This document shows, in pieces, positions 60,358-64,000 of a stretch of 64,000 nt of DNA. The translations under genes were made by a program, and so were the position numbers. The notes under the pieces were generated by a model. That model was given only the letters and a program-made list of their open reading frames with translations. It did not search any database and was not told where the DNA came from. Source of the stretch: Paraburkholderia megapolitana (lineage in GTDB: Bacteria; Pseudomonadota; Gammaproteobacteria; Burkholderiales; Burkholderiaceae); the NCBI RefSeq assembly GCF_007556815.1, contig NZ_CP041744.1, forward strand, positions 61,786 through 125,785. The letters are read 5' to 3'. The stretch's first letter is position 1. Each line of letters opens with the position of its first letter.

Positions 60358-61164
60358 TCAAACCGCCTTCATCCGGGCGAGCCCCTCCAGCGCGAGACCA
60401 TAGCCCAGCAAGCCATGCAGGCGTGCCCTCAGGTCTTCGGTCAGCGCGACGCGGGTGTAGCGTCGCACGAGCCTTGGCTGCTGCAGAAGCAGCTGCGCGA
60501 TCTCTCGCGCCCTCGCGAGAAGCTGAGCCTTCGGCACGACTTCATTGACGAGCCCCATGCTCTGCGCCTCCAGCGCCGTCAACTTCTGCCCCGTCAAAAG
60601 GAAGTAGCGTCCGCGGGTTGAACCCATCAACAGAGGCATGACGATATGCATGCCGTCTCCGGGAACCATGCCGCCTGGAAAATGCGCGGTGTCCTGGAAG
60701 AACGTGTCATCCGAGGCAAGGACGATGTCGGAAACCAGCGGAATTTCCGCGTGCCGCACCGCCGGACCGTTGATCGCGGCAATGACGGGCGCTTCGATCG
60801 CCAGAAGGTTAGGCATGAGATGCTTGCCTTCCCAGAAGATCGGGTCGTAGGTCTCCGGCGTCATGATGTTGCGGTTCGGATGCCGGCCAGGTTCGATCGC
60901 GGGCCCGCAGAAGCTGTCTCCGGAGCCGGTGAGAATAACCACGTCGTTCTCGCGGTCGCGACCGATTTCCAGAAATGCGCTCTCCAGCTCGTTGTGGGCG
61001 AGCAGGCTCCATTGCAGCGGACCGCCCTCGGTATGAAGATGCAGCTCGAGAATGCCGTCCTGCCGCTGCATGCGGATCGACCGGTATTTTTCCTTGTAGC
61101 TCTCGAACGCTGAAGGCGCGCGCTCGAAATGCGTCATGCTGGGAGCTGCGTTCCCGGTGCTCAC
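60358..61164 (-). CDS. enoyl-CoA hydratase/isomerase-family protein
   Basis: A GTG start at 61164 overlaps the cyclase stop (GTGA) and has GAGGTGG just upstream, giving 268 residues; ATG at 61137 is an alternative. It has the crotonase fold pattern: VVILTGSGDSFCGP near 75-88, PVIAAINGPAVRHAEIPLVS near 120, and HFPGGMVPGDG near 150. RGRYFLLTGQKLTALEAQSM and GLVNEVV follow. Crotonase enzymes hydrate, isomerise or cleave acyl-CoA or beta-dicarbonyl compounds. The oxyanion-hole segment varies (AVRHAE), so a ring-cleaving hydrolase role is possible. Confidence 0.88.
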   Translation of the reverse strand: MSTGNAAPSMTHFERAPSAFESYKEKYRSIRMQRQDGILELHLHTEGGPLQWSLLAHNELESAFLEIGRDRENDVVILTGSGDSFCGPAIEPGRHPNRNIMTPETYDPIFWEGKHLMPNLLAIEAPVIAAINGPAVRHAEIPLVSDIVLASDDTFFQDTAHFPGGMVPGDGMHIVMPLLMGSTRGRYFLLTGQKLTALEAQSMGLVNEVVPKAQLLARAREIAQLLLQQPRLVRRYTRVALTEDLRARLHGLLGYGLALEGLARMKAV

Positions 61165-61955
61165 GTGGCCACCTCGCTGTTCTGGTCGTCGAAGATGGCT
61201 ACCGCACGCGTCCACCCTGCGGAGCCACCATGAATTTTTACCGGGAAACACGCAACGGAAAACCCGTGTGCGGGTAGCTGGTCCAGACCGTAGAGTTTCT
61301 CTATCTGACAGTATTCGGCTTCGCGCCCGGCCTTATGGCCTTCCCAGATGATGGAGGCGTCGCGGTCGCGAGCGTAACGCGGTGCGACATACTTGAACGG
61401 TGCATCCCAGCTCCACGCGTCCGTTCCCACCACACGGATGCCCTGGCCGGTGAGATGCAGGGTTGCGGCCCGCCCCATGCCACAACCGCTTTGCGCGTAT
61501 TCGGGCATACCAAAGCGCGCCCCGGCCGTGGTGTTGACGAGCACGATGTCGAAGGGTTGCAGGCGGTAACCGATGCGCGCCAGCTCGCGGTCGATATCGT
61601 CAGGCTGCACGATATAACCGTCGTCGAATTGCCGGAAATCCAGTTTGACGGCCGGCCTGAAGAACCAGTCAAGCGGCATTTCATCGATGCCTCGCGAGGT
61701 CCGTCCATCGGTCATCGTGGAGGCGTAATGCCAGGGGGCATCGACATGGGTGCCGTTGTGCGTGGATAGCGTCACCTTTTCGAGCGCGAACGCTTCCCCT
61801 TCCGGCAGCTCGGAAGGCTGCAGGCCGTCATAACGCCTCTGCAGGATCGGCACGGTGTCCTTGTGTCCGATGTAGTCGATGTTGAACTCATATCCAGGAG
61901 GATCTGAGGGAACGTCGTTCTGCAACGAGATGGAGATATCGACAAAGCGTCTCAT
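61161..61955 (-). CDS. cyclase-family metal-dependent hydrolase
   Basis: A start at 61955 (MRRFVDISIS) is preferred because GAGGA precedes it; 61988 is an alternative. The 264-residue product has the cyclase/kynurenine formamidase motif with its metal-binding residues in STHNGTHVDAPWH near 68-80. It also has VKLDFRQ and VLVNTTAGARFGMP strands and a late PAHGFSVACFPVKIHGGSAG segment. The family hydrolyses amides, lactones or enol rings using Mn or Zn. It is coupled to the crotonase gene by overlapping codons. Confidence 0.9.
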   Translation of the reverse strand: MRRFVDISISLQNDVPSDPPGYEFNIDYIGHKDTVPILQRRYDGLQPSELPEGEAFALEKVTLSTHNGTHVDAPWHYASTMTDGRTSRGIDEMPLDWFFRPAVKLDFRQFDDGYIVQPDDIDRELARIGYRLQPFDIVLVNTTAGARFGMPEYAQSGCGMGRAATLHLTGQGIRVVGTDAWSWDAPFKYVAPRYARDRDASIIWEGHKAGREAEYCQIEKLYGLDQLPAHGFSVACFPVKIHGGSAGWTRAVAIFDDQNSEVAT

Positions 61956-61984
61956 GGAGTTGTCCTCATAATTGGGGGTGTTCA

Positions 61985-63016
61985 TCATTTCTCTACTGGC
62001 GGCGCGAACGAAGGTGCGGCGCTCAGGCGACCGTTAAGCGGAACCGTGAATTGCACCCAAAGCCGATCACCCGTGGGGCGGTTGCGAACATCAAACTCAT
62101 GCTGGTACTTGAAAACGATGCCGACACGGCCAAACTCGCAGCGCACAATCGGGCCAATCGCGTTTGTTGATCCACGGTCGCCGTTGAGATAATCCGCACC
62201 ATTGACGCGATCATCGGAGAACTGGCGATACACATACCCGTTGAGGCCGATGTGCAGCCAGCGGTACTCGGCGAGTGGTACGCCAGTGACCTCAAATTCC
62301 GTGTCGAATTCATCTCCTGTACGATAGCGAGTCGCCGGGTTTCTTGCGTTGAACTCCAGAACTGATCCTGCGCTTGCTTCAAGGCGTGGGCTGGGCATCC
62401 ATGTCACATTCAGGGTCGGCCAGAACGCAAAAGAGTTCCGGCCTGTGTTCGCGAGACGGTTCGCATCGTACTTTCCGGTTGGCAGGTAAACGTTCGGTCC
62501 GCCATTGATGAACAGCGTGCCCGCGGCATTTTTCCACCCGATCAGCAACGGCTGCAAACCGATATCACCCAGCCCCGTTAACACCTCGTGTCGTGCACCG
62601 ACCTTGAGATCGACGTTCACAATCGGAATGACGATGCCCGAGGTGATGGTGAAAGCGCCGAACTGAGGGGCCCACGTGTACAACGGGCGCAGTGCATCCA
62701 CGTTCAGGTTCAACTGGTAGCCTGGTATCCTGGAGTTTCCGTTCGGCCCAGCAAATTCGTTGGATGAATAGTTCTGGTAGTAGTTATAAAACCGGAACTC
62801 GCCGGGAGGCGGCAGGATTCCCGAGAGGACGTTATTGACGCCTATGGGATAGGACGAGCCCCCCAGCTCAGAAGCGAGGGCCGGTCCGTGCAACACCCCT
62901 GCGGCAGCCACCGCGAGGACGCTTCGTCCAAGCTGCACATTACCTGCCTGCACTGCGCAATCCGCCGCTGTGCGGCGACGCCTTCCGTAGAACTTCACCT
63001 TCGGCCTCGCCCACAT
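61985..63016 (-). CDS. SphA-like outer-membrane protein (phenol MetA-degradation family)
   Basis: The start at 63016 follows AGGAGG. The 343-residue product has an export signal around LGRSVLAVAAAGVLHGPALA. The beta-barrel part contains GEFRFYNYYQNYSSNEFAGP, IVIPIVNVDLKVGARHEVLT, GLGDIGLQPLLIGWKN, and AEYRWLHIGLNGYVYRQFSD. These match the family of putative outer-membrane transporters found in aromatic-degradation clusters. It probably lets a hydrophobic substrate enter the cell. It is the first gene of the catabolic operon and faces the MFS importer. Confidence 0.88.
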   Translation of the reverse strand: MWARPKVKFYGRRRRTAADCAVQAGNVQLGRSVLAVAAAGVLHGPALASELGGSSYPIGVNNVLSGILPPPGEFRFYNYYQNYSSNEFAGPNGNSRIPGYQLNLNVDALRPLYTWAPQFGAFTITSGIVIPIVNVDLKVGARHEVLTGLGDIGLQPLLIGWKNAAGTLFINGGPNVYLPTGKYDANRLANTGRNSFAFWPTLNVTWMPSPRLEASAGSVLEFNARNPATRYRTGDEFDTEFEVTGVPLAEYRWLHIGLNGYVYRQFSDDRVNGADYLNGDRGSTNAIGPIVRCEFGRVGIVFKYQHEFDVRNRPTGDRLWVQFTVPLNGRLSAAPSFAPPVEK

Positions 63017-63046
63017 GTCTCCTCCTGGGAGGTTATCCACCGCAGT

Positions 63047-63078
63047 TGATCGATGGGCCGATTGAGGCCCATCGATCA
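63047..63078. promoter_or_regulatory. 13-bp inverted repeat upstream of the catabolic operon
   Basis: TGATCGATGGGCC and GGCCCATCGATCA, perfect reverse complements with a 6-base spacer, lie about 30 bp before the sphA-like start. They contain the same ATCGATCA core as the two nearby palindromes, so they may be a further operator for the same regulator. Confidence 0.5.
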
Positions 63079-63093
63079 GGCAAATCTATCACC

Positions 63094-63111
63094 TGACTGA
63101 TCGATCAGTCA
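63094..63111. promoter_or_regulatory. palindromic operator 1 (TGACTGATC core)
   Basis: An 18-bp perfect palindrome with half-site TGACTGATC, in the divergent promoter region between the sphA-like gene and the MFS gene. TetR- and GntR-type regulators commonly use such sites. No regulator gene is in the window. Confidence 0.65.
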
Positions 63112-63138
63112 ATATGCAGGATTTTCTTTGCCCGATGT

Positions 63139-63160
63139 ATTGACTGATCGATCAGTCAAT
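63139..63160. promoter_or_regulatory. palindromic operator 2 (ATTGACTGATC core)
   Basis: A 22-bp perfect palindrome with half-site ATTGACTGATC, 45 bp from operator 1 (centre to centre) and 40 bp before the MFS start. The shared 18-bp core indicates one regulator controlling both directions. Confidence 0.68.
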
Positions 63161-63200
63161 AGCAGAATAAAAACGATGAGGTCTGGTGGAGGACGACGAC

Positions 63201-64000
63201 GTGGCATATGCAGCAGTAACGGAGATAGCAAACGCTCCGGACGGAGCCCACGAGCTCGAGACGGCTTTCCGCAAGAATGTCTGGCGGCTCTTGCCTTTAC
63301 TGCTTGTCTCACTGCTTTTTGTGAGCCTCGATCGCATTAATGTGGCTTATGCGAAGCTGCAGATGGATCAGGAGTTGGGATTCGGCGAAGCGGTATATGG
63401 GCTCGGTGCGGGCATATTCTTCATCAGTTACTCTCTTCTGGATGTGCCGAGCAATCTGATCCTGGCCCGCATCGGCGCAAGGGGTTGGCTCGGGCGAATC
63501 CTGATCACCGTGGGCGTGTTGTCGGCCTGCACTGCCTTCGTCTCGAGCGTTGGCCAGTTTTATCTGGTGCGTTTTCTTTTAGGCGCCGCCGAAGCCGGCT
63601 TTTTCCCGGGGGTGCTCTACTACCTCACACAGTGGTTCCCCGGGCGGCAGCGCGCGCGGGCGATCGCATGGCTGTACATCGCGTTTCCCCTGTCGGGCGT
63701 GGTCGGTGGATTTCTGTCGGGCCACGCCATAGCGTCCCTGCACAATTTCCTCGGCCTCTCCGGCTGGAGGTGGATGTTTGTAGCCGAGGGGCTTCCCACT
63801 GCGATTCTGGGCGCCGCCTGCCTGTTTCTTTTACCAGGAAGCGACATCGCCGGGGCTGCGTGGCTTACGTTGAAGGAGCGAACGGGTCTCGCCGAACTGC
63901 TTGCGCAGGAACAGGCTTCCAAGCCACAACGGTCCTTGTTGAAGGCACTCGGCGAGCCTGCGACGTGGCTGCTTGGCCTCATCATGTTCTGCATCAGCTT
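63201..64000 (+). CDS. MFS transporter, ACS-family importer type, partial (runs off window end)
   Basis: A GTG start at 63201 with GGAGG upstream opens a frame that runs to the window end (266 residues). It has the anion:cation symporter pattern of MFS proteins: LLLVSLLFVSLDRINVAYAK, LGAGIFFISYSLLDVPSNLI, LARIGARGWLGRI, and FLLGAAEAGFFPGVLYYLTQ followed by WFPGRQRARAIA. The family imports organic acids, often aromatic. It is divergent from the catabolic operon and shares its operators, so it likely brings in the substrate or a related acid. Confidence 0.92.
   Translation, partial: MAYAAVTEIANAPDGAHELETAFRKNVWRLLPLLLVSLLFVSLDRINVAYAKLQMDQELGFGEAVYGLGAGIFFISYSLLDVPSNLILARIGARGWLGRILITVGVLSACTAFVSSVGQFYLVRFLLGAAEAGFFPGVLYYLTQWFPGRQRARAIAWLYIAFPLSGVVGGFLSGHAIASLHNFLGLSGWRWMFVAEGLPTAILGAACLFLLPGSDIAGAAWLTLKERTGLAELLAQEQASKPQRSLLKALGEPATWLLGLIMFCIS

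Overview
The window reads as a piece of a large accessory replicon (plasmid or megaplasmid) from a Burkholderiales bacterium of the Paraburkholderia/Burkholderia type. The evidence is a RepB-type initiator with iteron-like repeats, a ParA-ParB pair with palindromic parS-like sites, a ParM-like actin gene, several tyrosine recombinases, an IS66-family transposon, and a GC-rich catabolic operon. The species assignment is inference from gene style; no rRNA or tRNA gene was seen.

1-17,050 (all on the minus strand, visibly lower in G+C than the rest): a RiPP (ribosomally made, modified peptide) cluster that looks undescribed. Transcription runs from 17,050 down past base 1. Module 1 is precursor A, YcaO, TfuA, a HExxH protein, ThiS, a ThiF-rhodanese fusion, an MFS exporter and a JmjC oxygenase. 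Module 2 is precursor B, an MFS exporter, YcaO, TfuA, ThiS, a small CxxC protein and a rhodanese-ThiF fusion. A third block holds a short leader-like ORF, a JmjC oxygenase, an MFS exporter and two more JmjC oxygenases, the last cut by the window edge. YcaO plus TfuA plus a ThiS-type sulfur carrier is the known set for peptide backbone thioamidation, with TfuA releasing sulfide from thiocarboxylated ThiS. The cluster therefore probably makes thioamidated, oxygenase-tailored peptides. Both precursor genes and the third small ORF are too short for ordinary gene calling, and each is followed by a hairpin before the next enzyme gene.

17,460-20,700: a degraded zone with a broken tyrosine recombinase, a secreted BON protein, an IS21 IstB remnant, an unknown ORF beside a 23-bp inverted repeat, and a TrfB/KorA-like DNA-binding protein. 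20,700-27,000: a TonB-dependent receptor, a GNAT acetyltransferase, a periplasmic SUOX-fold protein, a sensor histidine kinase and a convergent BetR-HTH/receiver regulator, which together look like a sensing and uptake module. 27,500-32,100: small unknown proteins and two recombinase-like proteins.

33,000-45,200: plasmid maintenance. It has a ParM-like gene and partner, small membrane proteins, and a complete 4.03-kb IS66 transposon carrying a J-domain passenger gene with a perfect 8-bp target duplication. It continues with a truncated second copy of the ParM-like gene, repB, iteron-like repeats, and parA-parB followed by a terminator and two 17-bp palindromes. 45,800-53,100: a lipoprotein, a DUF3800 protein, a 28-bp Xer/dif-like site and a run of small proteins ending in a 762-residue tyrosine recombinase. 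53,200-58,500: a winged-helix protein, an AlbA_2 (Schlafen-like) protein and a trypsin-like protease (a possible defence pair), then a decayed SNF2 helicase flanked by inverted repeats.

58,760-64,000: a catabolic operon (outer-membrane SphA-like protein, cyclase-family hydrolase, enoyl-CoA hydratase-like protein, aldehyde dehydrogenase). It is divergent from an MFS importer that runs off the window, with long palindromic operators between them.
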